Below are positions 23,030 through 34,596 of a DNA stretch of 64,000 nt, in pieces. The DNA lies in NCBI GenBank assembly GCA_000827325.1, contig KN832870.1, forward strand, positions 6,367,783-6,431,782, read 5' to 3'. This stretch comes from Oidiodendron maius Zn (Eukaryota; Ascomycota; Leotiomycetes; Myxotrichaceae). Numbering within the stretch: position 1 is the stretch's first letter; each line of letters starts with the position of its first letter. The position numbers were made by a program, and so were the translations under genes. The notes under the pieces are model-generated. The model was given only the letters and a program-made list of their open reading frames with translations, had not been told where the DNA came from and searched no databases.

Positions 23030-23376
23030 ACTATGAGCCAGGGAGTAGAGGAATTGGGATGGGCACACTAGAATACGAGGTTGTGAATAAACTTAAATTT
23101 TAAAGACAAAAATTGATTGAAAATGAAGTTATTTTCTCCAAAGAACGACTATGCAGCCATCTCAGGTCCGAGATTGGCCACGAACTATTTCGTACAGAGT
23201 GAAAGACCCTCTGAAGCATGGATATCTAAATTAATTGGCGACCACAAGATAACCCCCCACCCCCAGAGACAAGACTGGGTCATGACTGTCGCATCTTGAT
23301 GCTATTTGAAGGATATCACATGCAACCCCCAGACTTCGTACTGGTCACGGAGAACATATTGGGCCCTCAAGGTGCA

Positions 23377-24369
23377 CTACCATCTAAGAATCTTTTCTGG
23401 AAAATACTCATCGATGAGTTCCAGATAGTACGACTGAGTGATGAAACATGGTTAGCGAGCGCTGCCATTGATATTAAATGAGCGTTAGAAGAAAAAAAGT
23501 CTAACCTTTAGCTTTTCGGGATCCGGGATTTCATTTGACTTGCTATACAAATCATAGGGGTTAAACGCCCGCACAGCTTTGAGCATTTCCTGATCATGTT
23601 GGTTCATCAACTCATGGTATGCGCCTTCTTTGTGCCACGGGTAGAACGAATGATATCTGATCATCGCCAACCCTTCGGCAGGAATTTTGGATTGATCCTT
23701 GACAATATGGTAGAGATATTCGTCGTGACCCCATGAAAGCATCACGTTATCCAATCCGCAGCCAGGGGAATAGATCCCGAACTTGGTGCTGTATATTTCG
23801 TTCTTGTAATCATCGTTGTCCTTAAATGACTCTGTCCCAAAAATAATCTTATCGTCAAAAGCACAACCGACTGGAAATGTATCGCCGACCACATCCCACT
23901 GTCCCTGAGCACCGAAAAAGAACAAAAGCTTGCCAAGGTCATGTATAAGACCCACAAGTTGCATCCAGCGGGGTTTGCCATCAGCACGGAGCGCTTCAGC
24001 GGACTGAAGTAAATGTGTCATCTGGGACTGGGTAGTGTCCGGATCACATTCATCAATAAATGTGTTCAACTTTTCCATAGCCTCCCAGACGGTCATGTTT
24101 GCACGAGTCTTATTCTTGAAATCATTGCGCGCCTTGAGGTTATACGCGACGGTTTGAAGCGTGTGTTGTGTAGCATAGAAATTCTTCACGCCATCACGAG
24201 CGTCTTCGAACTGACGAAAAGTAGACTTGTTCTTCTCTCTGTCAAAATCGGATTCTCCATAGAGAGAGTCGTCTGTTATGAAATTTCCTTTAACGATGTT
24301 CACAGCATCGATGCTGTCAGACATCGATTCGAGATTGACCGGACGTGGTTGGAGAACAGCGGCTGCCAT
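23377..24369 (-). CDS. myo-inositol oxygenase
   Basis: Di-iron oxygenase that cleaves myo-inositol with O2 to D-glucuronate, cytosolic. Two exons with an intron at 23434-23505 give 306 residues, the usual length. Diagnostic motifs with metal ligands: QHTLQTV, LIHDLGKLL (HD pair), SWGHDEYLYHIV and MIRYHSFYPWH. The substrate-side segment GDTFPVGCAFDDKIIFG is also typical. The second exon supplies the conserved C-terminus LIDEYFPEKILRW, which confirms the intron. It is divergent from the PhyH gene, sharing a 795-base promoter with a CGG-N10-CCG palindrome. MIOX sets the substrate of this region as inositol. Identity is near certain. Confidence 0.96.
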
Positions 24370-25164
24370 TTTTGGTAGTGAAATTGAAGTAATAGAGTAT
24401 ACCTACATTCAGCTAGGTTAAATTTGATGGGCAGTTGCAAGACGTCGAAGCACAATTTATAAGGATACAACTTATGAAGCACATTGAACAAGCAGCGTCC
24501 GGATATCGTTCTCCGAACCTCTCTACTAGTCTGAGAACCGACGATGAACTTTGATGGGCCTATAATTTTCAGGTGAACTGACGTAAAGTCTCTTGCCACG
24601 ACCGATTATGAACCTAGAGTTAAAACATACGGGTGATCACGGAGAGCATTTCCCGAACCCCACCTCAAAGTTGAAAGTGGGCGCCACAAAAGAGAACAAA
24701 AACGGATTGGAGGCTAGAAACATCTAACACACGTGAGGCTGATATTTCAACCCTAGCATTATACCAAAGGGCTGCTCTCATCCAGCATCATATGTGCCAT
24801 TACAATCGATTCCTGGCCAGGTCAAAAGTGTATGGGCGAAGGGTTACAACCTCGGAATTCCCTCCGGAGTGGGGTGTATTAACGACTTAGCCGCAACCCA
24901 TCGTTGAGTCGGGTATTTGCGCATCGCCCGATAAATCCTGCCCAACAAAGTCTTCCTCGTCATTTTTATTTTTAACTCATCGCGAAAATTCCAAAGAAAA
25001 AGATAGCCATAGAGGTAAGCCACCTTCCTACGGGTGTATACATGCTATGGCTTGGGACTGAAACCTCACCTCAATAAGGCTGTCCTTATCTCGTTCTTGA
25101 AGCTGCAAGAACTCGGACAAGATCGAAGTCTTCCAGGCTCTACCGACGATTTACGTCTGCCAGA
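24370..25164. promoter_or_regulatory. divergent promoter MIOX / PhyH
   Basis: Shared 795-base intergenic region between two outward-reading genes. It holds the palindrome at 24500-24515 and a second CGG-N8-CCG at 24853-24866. Confidence 0.6.
24500..24515. promoter_or_regulatory. CGG-N10-CCG palindrome (site 1)
   Basis: CGGATATCGTTCTCCG, 131 bases upstream of the MIOX start. CGG inverted repeats are the classic target of dimeric Zn(II)2Cys6 factors. The same spacing recurs upstream of other genes in the cluster. Confidence 0.5.
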
Positions 25165-26358
25165 ATGATTTCGAAGTCACGGGACGCGCTGTCAACGGCA
25201 GTTTCACCTCGACTATATTCGATTAACCGGCCACCCTCTTTAACTGCTTTCAAAAAGCTGTGCTCCGAAGAAACTTTAACTGAGCAATACCCGCTCTCTG
25301 CGGCAGTTGAATCTAACGTGCCAATCTATGACCTCCTCAACTTTGATTCTAACGATCCGGCTACTGCTACCTCTTTGCAGGATGAATGGCACCATATCTT
25401 ACTCTCGGGACCAGGTGTTTTTGTTCTGCGACATATGTATTTTGATACAGCGCCTTTAGAAAAAGCGAACAGCATTTTTCAGAAGATAATCGACGCTGAG
25501 AGGTCTTCATCTTCTAAAGGAGATCACTTTGCGCACCATGGAAAGAATGATAGGATATGGAATTCTTTCAGCAAACACGGTCTTCAGGACCCAGTTTCTT
25601 TCGTCGACTACTATTCCAACCACTGGTTAGCACTCGTGAGCGAGGCATGGCTGGGGCCAGGCTACCGTGTCACTTCACAAGTCAATATCGTGCGGCCCGG
25701 CGGCGATGCGCAGACAGCACATCGTGACTACCATTTAGGGTTCCAAACCACCGAGGAGTGTGCGCGCTACCCAAAAGCCATGCATATTGCTAGTCAATTT
25801 CTCACATTGCAGGGTGCCGTTGCTCATAGCGATATGCCTGACGGGACAGGGTCTACAAGGCTGCTTCCGTTTAGCCAGCGCTTCGAAGAGGGCTTCATGG
25901 CATATCGCCTTCCCGAGTTTAATGAGTATTTCTTATCGAAATACGTTAGCTTGCCCTTGAAGATGGGAGATGGGATCTTTTTCAACCCTGCATTGTTTCA
26001 TGCTGCTGGTAGCAACCAAAGCCTAGATATCATCAGGAAAGCCAATCTAATGCAGATCAGCAGCGCCTTTGGAAAGACGATGGAGACGATAGACAGCCTC
26101 ATCTTGATTGAGCAGTGTTGGAATACACTGAAACAGAAATATGATAGCGAGGGCTTGAGTTATGGAGTCAAAGCATTTGTATCTGCTGTTGCTGACGGAT
26201 ATCCGTTCCCAACAAACCTTGATAGAAGGTCTCCGGCTCCAGGAGGTCTCGCACCAGAGACTCAGCAGCAGACAGTACTAAGAGCTCTGCAGGAGAACTG
26301 GGATAAGCAGCATGTATTGAATATTTTGCATAGGATAGTGGAGGATTCTGAGGCCTGA
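25165..26358 (+). CDS. phytanoyl-CoA dioxygenase (PhyH) family protein
   Basis: A 397-residue intronless Fe(II)/2-oxoglutarate-dependent dioxygenase of the PhyH family. Iron ligands are visible: His and Asp in QTAHRDYHLGF and the distal His in NPALFHAAGSN, followed by an Arg (IIRKANLMQIS) able to bind 2-oxoglutarate. The first 25 residues are Ser/Arg-rich and could be a mitochondrial targeting sequence; no peroxisomal C-terminal signal (ends EDSEA). The substrate is unknown. Its sharing a promoter with MIOX suggests a job in inositol or sugar-acid metabolism, which is inference. Confidence 0.85.
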   Translation: MISKSRDALSTAVSPRLYSINRPPSLTAFKKLCSEETLTEQYPLSAAVESNVPIYDLLNFDSNDPATATSLQDEWHHILLSGPGVFVLRHMYFDTAPLEKANSIFQKIIDAERSSSSKGDHFAHHGKNDRIWNSFSKHGLQDPVSFVDYYSNHWLALVSEAWLGPGYRVTSQVNIVRPGGDAQTAHRDYHLGFQTTEECARYPKAMHIASQFLTLQGAVAHSDMPDGTGSTRLLPFSQRFEEGFMAYRLPEFNEYFLSKYVSLPLKMGDGIFFNPALFHAAGSNQSLDIIRKANLMQISSAFGKTMETIDSLILIEQCWNTLKQKYDSEGLSYGVKAFVSAVADGYPFPTNLDRRSPAPGGLAPETQQQTVLRALQENWDKQHVLNILHRIVEDSEA

Positions 26359-27535
26359 GTTCTTCCACGATATCGAAAGAGGAATGACGACTCATATAAA
26401 TATATACATGCGATGCAGAATGAAAATTCAGACAACCAAAATGGCGAGTCTATTTAAGCAGAAGCCCCTATACTGCCATTGATCATGTAAGGAACATACG
26501 CCAAGAACGGCACGCTGAGCACGGTCTAGCCATTGGCGTGAGGCCCTGAGTGTACGTGAGTTTAGAACAAGGACGAAATATGACTAGCCAGCCGGCGAAA
26601 GAAAAATGAGATGCCGATTTAGTAACAAGCTGCTATGAGGCGGGAAAACACTCAAGACTCTGAATGACGACTCAGACCCGGCCTCTTGCCCTTCTCGACA
26701 TCTCTTTCAAGGCATTATCTGACGGGACAGAAGACTACGAATAATATTAAGTTTTATCCGCGTATGAGATCCCTTGGGCCAGCTGATATTGATACACAGT
26801 AGTAAAAGGGACATCTAAATACCGTACACATTTAGCTAAATGCCATTCTATGCCTGAGTTAGCCTAACACCTAACCAAGAACACCACTTAAGTTTTAAAT
26901 GATATACCAATATAGAGGGTTAGACAGCCCTCAAACCGCTCAAGACTAATCTAAACCAATCCTAACCCTAATTATTCTATTTTGTAACTATAACTATCTT
27001 CAAAAAGGCTTCCAGAATACTTGGAGCCTGATAGAATCATATGTAATATTCCTATTCGAAAAAGAAAAAGTGTATGGTATTTAGCTAAGTCTGTACGGTA
27101 CTTAGATAGTCCGTAGTAAATCAGTACCTAATGGTTTCCTAACCCCACATCGGAATATGAACCGACACCGGCGCTGAGATGCAAGGAAGAGCCTAGCACA
27201 CTCTGACAATAGTAGTATAGCGTATCCAAACCATTATGTCTCATATCCTCGCTTCACTCTCTTACCTGGTGAATAGAGGGTGATCGGAATTAATGTCCGA
27301 GCTTTATGTAAGTTCGGTTCTAGCAGTTCCGCAGAAAATCGCTGCTACCTTCCCCCATAAAAATGGTACAGCGCCTCTTCCTACGTTTATAAATTATCGA
27401 CAGCATTGGTAATAGAAAGCAAGAATTATTGTTCCTTCTATTCCAGTCCGCCTTGATTGACAAAGGGCTGCAAACTACCTACTACTGCGGTGACGAAAAT
27501 CGGCCGAGTCTCCAGCAGCTTCTCTAGCAGTCACA
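26359..27535. other. intergenic, promoter of the Gfo/Idh/MocA gene
   Basis: About 1.2 kb, AT-rich, no gene seen. A CGG-N9-CCG palindrome (CGGAATTAATGTCCG, 27285-27299) stands 237 bases before the next start; the spacing is one base shorter than in the main set. Confidence 0.45.
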
Positions 27536-28658
27536 ATGGGAGCTGCAAAACTCAAGATTGCCTGTGCAGGCCTTGGTCGTATGGGGAAACGCCATGCCAT
27601 TAACTTCCTCCAACGTACTCCACGCGCAGAGCTTGTCGCGGCAAGCACGCCAGATGAGATCGAATTCCAGTGGGCTAAGCTGAACCTCGAGCCCTTTGGG
27701 GTGCAGGTTTACAAGGATTACGACCAGATGCTGAAGCATGAAGGCTTGCAAGCAGTCATTATAGCGTCTGTAACCACGGTTCATGCTGAACAGACAATCA
27801 AAGCCATCAAAGCCGACCTCCATGTCTTATGTGAAAAGCCGCTTTCTACAAGCGTGGAGATTGTAGGCAAAATTCTGTCCGTAGCTCTTAGGCGGTCAGC
27901 TAATTCCAAGTCAACAGTCTCAGTCGGTACTCGAAGCTGCACAGAATAAGCCCGATCTCAAAGTAATGTGCGGATTTTCGCGCCGCTTTGATACATCATA
28001 TCGCGACGCGTGGAGTAAGATGGATTCCGGCTTGATCGGTCGTCCGTCCGTACTGCGTAGCCAGACGTGCGACAAGCTGGATCCCAGCGGATTTTTTGTG
28101 GCCTACGCAGAATTCTCTGGAGGCATTTTTGTTGACTGCTCAATCCATGACATAGATCTTGCTCTTTGGTTTTTTGGTCAGGACTGTCGAGTGAAATCGA
28201 TAGTTGCAAGTGGCATTACGGCTGTTCAACCAGTCCTCCGGCAACACAACGACGTTGACAATGGCGTTGGAATCATCGAGTTCTATGGCGGCCAAATTGC
28301 CTATCTCTATTGTTCTAGAATGATGTCGGCAGGTCAAGAAGATACGACAGAAATTATCGGGACCGATGGGAAATTAACTATCAATATGCAACCACAGCTA
28401 AACCTAGTAAATATTCACGGGCCCACGGGAATTCGTAGGGAGGCTCCTACTCATTATTACGATAGGTTTGAGCAAGCGTTTGTATGTGAAGCAAACGAAT
28501 TTACAGCTTGTTGCCTAGATAACACTAAGCTACCTATGAAGTTAGCTAGTGCAGTTCAAGCGGTAACGATTGGCAGTGCGCTACAGGAGTCCCTGAGAAC
28601 AGGGCATAAGATTTGGTTTGATGAGACCGGCCAAAGGATAGCTAGGGCTGCTCTCTGA
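27536..28658 (+). CDS. Gfo/Idh/MocA dehydrogenase, inositol 2-dehydrogenase-like
   Basis: NAD(P)-dependent oxidoreductase of the Gfo/Idh/MocA family, 355 residues in two exons (intron 27863-27917). The Rossmann start is KIACAGLGRMGKRHA; the family's EKP signature is in LHVLCEKPLSTS; the catalytic Asp/His region is GGIFVDCSIHDIDLALWFFG. Bacterial relatives include inositol 2-dehydrogenase (IolG), and the presence of MIOX and an inositol-type transporter favours a cyclitol or sugar substrate. Xylose or dihydrodiol dehydrogenase activity is also possible for this family. A decayed paralogue lies at 22441-23029. Confidence 0.82.
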
Positions 28659-28751
28659 TATATTTTCCCTCCGGATTTCTCCTTATTTTAAGGAATAAAA
28701 TCAAACTAGCCAGATTGAACTATGAGTGTCAGTAGATATTGTTTACCGATA

Positions 28752-28985
28752 TATGGACTTCAAGCACATACTCTACATGTGACACTGATGCCTATTGGGC
28801 TATCCACTGCTGCCTATAAGATGACTTAGTAGGAGCCTATTTAGTGACTCAATTGAGTGCACAGTGGTGTGTATAAAGATTCCAGGTCTCCTGTATCCTA
28901 CTTCTTACTTTAGTTGTCTCTGCCATACTCAATAGTCAATGCACTGAGTTTCACCTTGGTTCCTGACTACGACCTACGTATCCGT
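28752..28985 (+). mobile_element. solo-LTR-like repeat, copy B
   Basis: Second copy of the repeat at 9912-10135, with gagcctatttagtgactcaa, ttagttgtctctgc and cactgagtttcaccttggtt. It sits between the Gfo gene and the second regulator. No internal retrotransposon sequence adjoins it. Confidence 0.7.
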
Positions 28986-29397
28986 TTTGACCTCTGATCA
29001 AGAGATATTTTCTATCAATATCATACGACCAATTAGTAACATGCCGCTACAAAATAACATTTTATTTAAACCGGTACACGACGATAATAACGCTGTACAA
29101 GTAAACATAAAGAGGTAGGTACAGCAAGACGCGTTGAGTTATGGACCCTCAACACGTCCGCTGTCCTTTCAACAGTCAACGACGACGAAGGATAGCCAGT
29201 GTTTTGCCAGGCTATATCGTGCTATAATCGACGATTTCGAAGACTATCTGCTCCTTACGAGAGAGATGGCTAGGCCTTTACCGTCTGGGGTCTATCTCGT
29301 TGTAATTATCAAGCCTGGTTAACTTTATCTGAAAGTCAAGCCGAACAGTATAAATCTAAACCAGAGCAACAGGCTAAGTGATGAGAAACGCGTTTGT

Positions 29398-32368
29398 TCA
29401 TCGAATTGGGTATTGGGAGTAATTGGTAATACCAGGGCTTGACGGCACTGAAAAGACATTGCCCCAGTTCCCGGGCATGCCCTCCATACTCGCAGCAAGC
29501 ATCCAGTCGAAGTCAATATGCATCCCAAAATTGGCTGCTGGGCTATAGTTGGTCGCCATGCCGTTGTCGGACCAGTATTCCCTCTGCAACGATGTGGCTG
29601 TCTCATCACGGAAGCGCGAGGGCCTGCTTTCATTGTTCTCGTCACTGGGTTGGGTCGACGCCCACGGCCGTTTCTTCGCGGCCAAAAAGCCCGACCTTGT
29701 AGAGCCAGCATCATCGTGCACGGTAGCCAAACTGCTCGACCTCGCTTGCCGTTCCCAGTGCCGTTGCAACCGGATGAGGAAGTCACGAGCCCGCTTAGCA
29801 GTGTCCCAAGAGGGGGCCAGCTCGTCCAGTGCTCGGAAGCACACGTTCAGGTCAGCCAGGATCTGGTCTTCTCTTTCCTGCCGGTAGTACAAGACGGTGG
29901 CGAAGACAAGTAGCAGCGCGGCGGAAAAGGTGATTGCCACAGCCTGGATATTGATCCTACGGAAGGTGTATCGCTCTTCGTAGAGACGTAGCAGCTGTGC
30001 TATGGCGCTCGCCGAGTCCATGCACATTTTCCGCGCGTGGTCGGCGCTTGGAGCCCGCTGTAAGTGGATGTGGCTCTTTGACATCCAGGGTCGGTAGGCG
30101 TAGATGACGCTTTGATAGTATTGCATGCTAAATCGAGCGTGTTAGGAAGAGAAAGTGCATTATGCGTGGGGGAGGAAAGTAGCCTACTGAAGCAGGATGA
30201 CATGCGGTAAGTAAGTAGCTTCGCGATTGTCGAGCTCCACGCGTAGCTCAACTGGAAGATTTTCCTTCCAGTCTTGAAGTTTCGTAACGGTCTGAGCATT
30301 AAGTTCTTGCAGAGCACTCCTCGAGGTTGTCGTGCTGCCATACCTAAAGAGAGTGACAAGGTTGTTAGATAGTGACCATCTACTCTCTCAGATGTTCTTA
30401 AGCTTACAGGGTGTCGCTCAGAGGTGCCATGGCCTCAAAGAGTAAAACCTGATACATACAGACTTCTTCTACACAATCGACCATAGGGGTGAAAGTCTGC
30501 GCCGCGGTCGAGGACACATAAGGGGTCCACTGTCTAGGTAGCCCCAAATGGATTTTTGAACCAGGCTTTTCGAGGCTGACGCCTTTCATTGACATCCGGA
30601 ATGGTTGACCTAGGTAAAAGCTCCAGACACTATGCCACACAGTCAGGATTCATGACCAGAATCGTAGGTGTTGAGAAGTTCTCTCACTGGTCCACAACAA
30701 AGGCGGCCCAGAAGACCGTTCGACGCAGGTCAGCCTCAGCTGCTGTTACTGCTCCTTTGGCGACATAAGGCTTGAGGTCCTGATGCAACGCCAGGTTGAA
30801 GGATAGTCGCATTGCCATACCTAACGCGAGAGAGGTCAGCTAAAGCCTAAGGTAGTCTCTCATCGACGAGCGAACGACACACCGCTGAAGAGCCACCCCC
30901 TGGCATCCCTGCCGCATCCTATATCGTGTGCGCTCAAGAGAACTAGGGCCTGGATAGTAGCGACGCAAGGCGAGTCCAGTTCTATTTCCAGAAGTGCCTT
31001 TGCTCTGTCAGCGAAGAAATCGGCGAGGGACCTAGGGAATGTGACGAATGCCGGATGATGTCGAGCATCGAAGGCAGCTCCCAGAGAGCAACTTTCCATC
31101 CGAGTTTAGCTCGCGACCACTAAAGAGAGTACGCCCTTGACTTACATGGCATTTCTTAGCGCTTCTGAGTAGTATGACGTTTCCTCCCTCTTATCACACC
31201 ATAATACTTTTGCATCCTCGAACATCTGGCGATCGACGGCATGAAACGATGGGTCCTGCCAGGTAAAGTAAAGATTCATCAGATGGTCCTCTATCTCGGT
31301 TGGAACCTCCTTGTTGACCCCAAGGCGATGCAAATGCTCGACACCATCATTCCGGATAGTCCGATGAACGTTCATACTGACATCCGAAGCCGGCGACTCC
31401 AGGAGGTTGAAGTTCGACGTCGATCCGTAGAAGCGGATGTGGCCACCTGGTCTGATGTGGAGAGTTCCCACTCGATCCGACAGCTGGTCTACCAGTTCGT
31501 CGACACAATCAGAGGAGCTGATGCCATCGTCCTCCAACGAAGGACAGCTCGGTACTCCGCCGGAGATGGACTGCTGTTGCGGGGTAGTCGGGACGTTTCT
31601 GGAGAAGCCATGCGGAGCAGAGTCTGTTGGGACGCAGCTTGGGCGCATCATGTGCCCCTGAGCCATAGTTTCAGCCGCCATATTCCAGTCCCAGGCAGCG
31701 GTGTTCTGAATGATGCCGCCCGTATTACCTGCCGCGTTAGCAAGTTCGAGTAAGCCTCGCACTGCCGGGAGCGGGCTGTCCGGGGCGTGTTCTGAATAAG
31801 GTATCTCGTGCACGTTTGATTCTCGTGCTACTGCGCTCCCAGGGGTTTCAGTCCTCTGATCCAGATATCGAGCGTCCGGATATTCCTCTATAGCACCATT
31901 CTCGCCGGCTGTTCCTCCTTGTGTGGGTGTGGGCTGAAGGTGTCCTAGGGTTCGCAAGATATCCGATAATGTCTTGTTATCATCTGACGGCATCTGAGGG
32001 ATATCTAAACCATTATCACAGATAAATAGAGAGAGCTGCTGGACTCGGTTGGAGAGGAGCTCGATAGCGACGCGAAGGGAGAGCCTACAATGTCAGCACA
32101 TCTAGCTGGAGATGTTGTAAGAAAGGCAGTATTGACTTGCGCTTGTCTTCTCTGGCCTGGTACCGACATTCCTTGCTTTTGGCCACGCAATTTGAGCAAG
32201 TCGGTCTTGCACCATTACACTTATGCAGACGTCAGTTTTGAGCATGCGCTTAGCTTGAACAAGCAGCATTGAATTAGAGTATACCTTGACCTTACTCTCC
32301 CGGCAAGCAACACAGGCTGTCGTAACATGCTTTCTCTTGGTATCGTGCTTCGGCGACGGTCGCTCCAT
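29398..32368 (-). CDS. Zn(II)2Cys6 regulator, NirA-like (paralogue 2)
   Basis: Paralogue of the regulator at 18096-20989. Exon 1 (MERPSPKHDTKRKHVTTACV) and exon 2 join over an intron to give C-x2-C-x6-C-x6-C-x2-C-x6-C from residue 19. Exon 3 has LRVAIELLSNRVQQLSLFI and LSDRVGTLHIRPGGHIRFYG, then TSNFNLLES. Later exons carry DSPCVATIQALVLLSAHDIG, ADLRRTVFWAAFVVDQ and, in the last (29398-30126), RPWMSK and RRINIQAV. Start is ATG 32368, with an in-frame upstream ATG at about 32434 also possible. A CGG-N10-CCG palindrome lies 264 bases upstream, suggesting autoregulation. It is next to the SDR/transketolase block and is my best candidate regulator of it. Confidence 0.85.
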
Positions 32369-33016
32369 TCTGACAGTCGGCGGAGGAGGAAACTCCCGCA
32401 CCCGGGAGGGAGGGGGGAATGAGAGGAAGAACAAGCGGGGTAAGGCTTTAGTAGCAAGCAGTCTTCTTGCAAGGCCCGGGTTTCAGGTGGTCTCACTGTG
32501 TTAGGGGAATTATTCCGAGCAGCACTCGCTACATTGTGCAACAACACATATGAGGAGATGGCGTCGTACGTCGAGTGAGGGTAGAAAGCACGTGACTAAG
32601 TGCGGGGATTTGCGGGGATTGGCGGCGTCTTCGGAAACCAAATTCCGTGGAGGCGTCAGCAGGGGACTGCAAGCAAGGGTGTGGCAAACTTGCGTGGCAG
32701 GGCTGGAGTATATTCAGATATTATACATTTTACGTTTTATTAATGTCTAGTAATTTATTATCTGGGATGTACGATAGCGACAAGAATAAAATAATGCGTC
32801 TCATGTACGTACAGCAGTAGTTAATCCTAACCATATATTTTTTTAGCTGGATATCATATTTGCAGCCTCTAGTCGGGTCTAGACTAAGTACACAAAGCGC
32901 TACATACTGCCTTTGGGTATAGAAATCTATCCCCGATCAAGCCATACATATATGTTGCATGGCTAGCTCACTCGAGGCCTCTCCGCTGAGGTTATCATGC
33001 ACTGGAGCCATATCCT
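32369..33016. other. intergenic, promoter of regulator 2
   Basis: Promoter of the second regulator and 3' end of the SDR gene. Contains the palindrome at 32632-32647; otherwise nothing recognised. Confidence 0.5.
32632..32647. promoter_or_regulatory. CGG-N10-CCG palindrome (site 2)
   Basis: CGGAAACCAAATTCCG upstream of regulator 2. It shares CGGA...TTCCG with sites 42994 and 45319. Confidence 0.5.
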
Positions 33017-34144
33017 CTACATTAGTCTTCCCGCGTGGATACCTCCTGTGATGAGAATATCGTCTGATGTGTGATACGCACTAGCATCGGACAGGAGGTA
33101 GACCACAGGAACCTTAAGGTCAGTCCTGTCACCGATCCGGCGCATTGGAGGCTCGTTAACCATGATGTCTGCCAGCCAGGGATAGCGATCGCACAGATCG
33201 ATCGTCATGTCCGTCAGCATGTACCTGTCCACCCAAATTGTCCTTATCAGCCTTACGGAAGAAAAAAAGATATGGGAAGACAAAACAACTGCGATGATAG
33301 AATAGGCTTACCCAGGAGAGATGGAGTTGACACGGATGCCGAAGGCCGCGAGTTCGACGCCCAGTGCCTTGGCCAGCGATAGGACGGCGCCCTTGCTGGC
33401 ACAGTAGTCGCTTGTTGTCTGGCCTTTGCTAGCAACATGTGCGGCGATGGAGGCGATGAAGACGATCGAGCCGCCGCGCGGGTTGAAGTCGGTCGGCTCC
33501 TGCTTGGCCATCTGGGCGGCGGCAAGCTGGGCGGCGTAGTAGGTGCCTAGTACGTTGATGTTCATGCACCGGGCGACGGACTCGGGTGCGCGCTTCATGA
33601 AGGGCTCGTCGGGGCAGATGCCGGCGGCAGTTACTCTACGGGTTGGTCATTTTCATGAGCGAAATGGTCTGGCACTGGTACGAGGCGGACTTACAGGCCA
33701 TCGATGCGCCCGAAATCCTTTACTATTTCGTCGAAGGTGACCTGGAGGCCTGCGTGATTAGTCACATCACTCCTGCATAAGCAAACCAGCTGTTTAGCAT
33801 TTGTATCCCTGTAGACCATAGCCTGCTGGACGAGACTGCGGTCACGCGTACAGGCCATGAACGTGTGGGAAAACTGACTTGTAAAGCTTGACCTTGACAC
33901 CAAATTCCGTCTCTAGCTTCCGGAAATGATCATGCGGCTTGTCAAGCAGGTCGATTATAGCGACATTGCCTCCAACCTCAGCGACAGCGAAACCAAAGGC
34001 CAGGCCAAGACCTCGACCGCCGCCAGTGATGACAATGGTGCGGCCCTTGAGGGAAATCAGGTCATACACGGAGCGCGACAGGAACTTGTCTGGGTTGCGA
34101 TCGAGGACCGCCTTGCCTGTCGTCGGGGGCTGCTGGGTTGCCAT
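33017..34144 (-). CDS. short-chain dehydrogenase/reductase (keto-sugar/keto-acid type)
   Basis: Classical SDR, 291 residues from four exons (33879-34144, 33695-33772, 33312-33635, 33017-33224). Cofactor motif TGGGRGLGLAFG; NAG-like VTAAGICPDEP; catalytic Ser in IVFIASIAAH and YxxxK in SDYCASKGAV. It resembles fungal sorbose/L-xylulose/2-keto-sugar reductases. In fungal D-glucuronate catabolism SDRs reduce 2-keto-L-gulonate and 5-keto-D-gluconate, so such a step fits this neighbourhood, but the substrate cannot be read. Divergent from the transketolase over 452 bases. Confidence 0.86.
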
Positions 34145-34435
34145 TGCACAATGAGGATCTGGGTGCTGGGGTTGGAGCTGGGCAGAATCTTGAGACGAGA
34201 ACGAGGACGAGAAGTGAGGGAACCCCGCGTCTGCTTTAGTATCAGAGATACTTGTTGGAAATGGGGTTGCGGGCAGGACTTCCGCGCCACGCGGCGGGAG
34301 GGGATCGGCGCCCGGACTGGTGGGAAATGTCGGAGGATAAACCCGGGGGAAAATGGGGTTCGTGGGCCTTAACGACCTTCACTCACAGGCGTAATGAAGA
34401 AAACCTACCAACCTATTATATTGGTTGCGTGAAGG

Positions 34436-34451
34436 CGGAATCCTGATCCCG
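34436..34451. promoter_or_regulatory. CGG-N10-CCG palindrome (site 3)
   Basis: CGGAATCCTGATCCCG in the divergent promoter between the SDR and the transketolase (34145-34596). Confidence 0.5.
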
Positions 34452-34596
34452 AAAATGATGCTGTTAGGGCGCCGGCACCGTGTTTGGGCTACTGGCCCGC
34501 CATTCAATAAGCCGAATCACAACAGTTCATATCGAGTACACATCGCTCGTCCTGGAGAGTCTGGCAGAGGAACAGCAATCACAACTTAAGATCAGG

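Noticed and set aside
15034-27299. CGG-N8-CCG and CGG-N9-CCG palindromes (15034, 16494, 16538, 24853, 27285)
   Set aside because: Spacing differs from the N10 set; Zn-cluster dimers are spacing-specific, so I did not count them as the same operator.
27863-27917. Apparent frameshift in the Gfo/Idh/MocA gene
   Set aside because: A 55-base GT..AG intron with a gctaat branch restores the frame exactly (EISQSVLEAAQNKP).
29439-29913. Plus-strand open frames opposite regulator 2
   Set aside because: Antisense shadows of the GC-rich last exon of the regulator; no features of their own.
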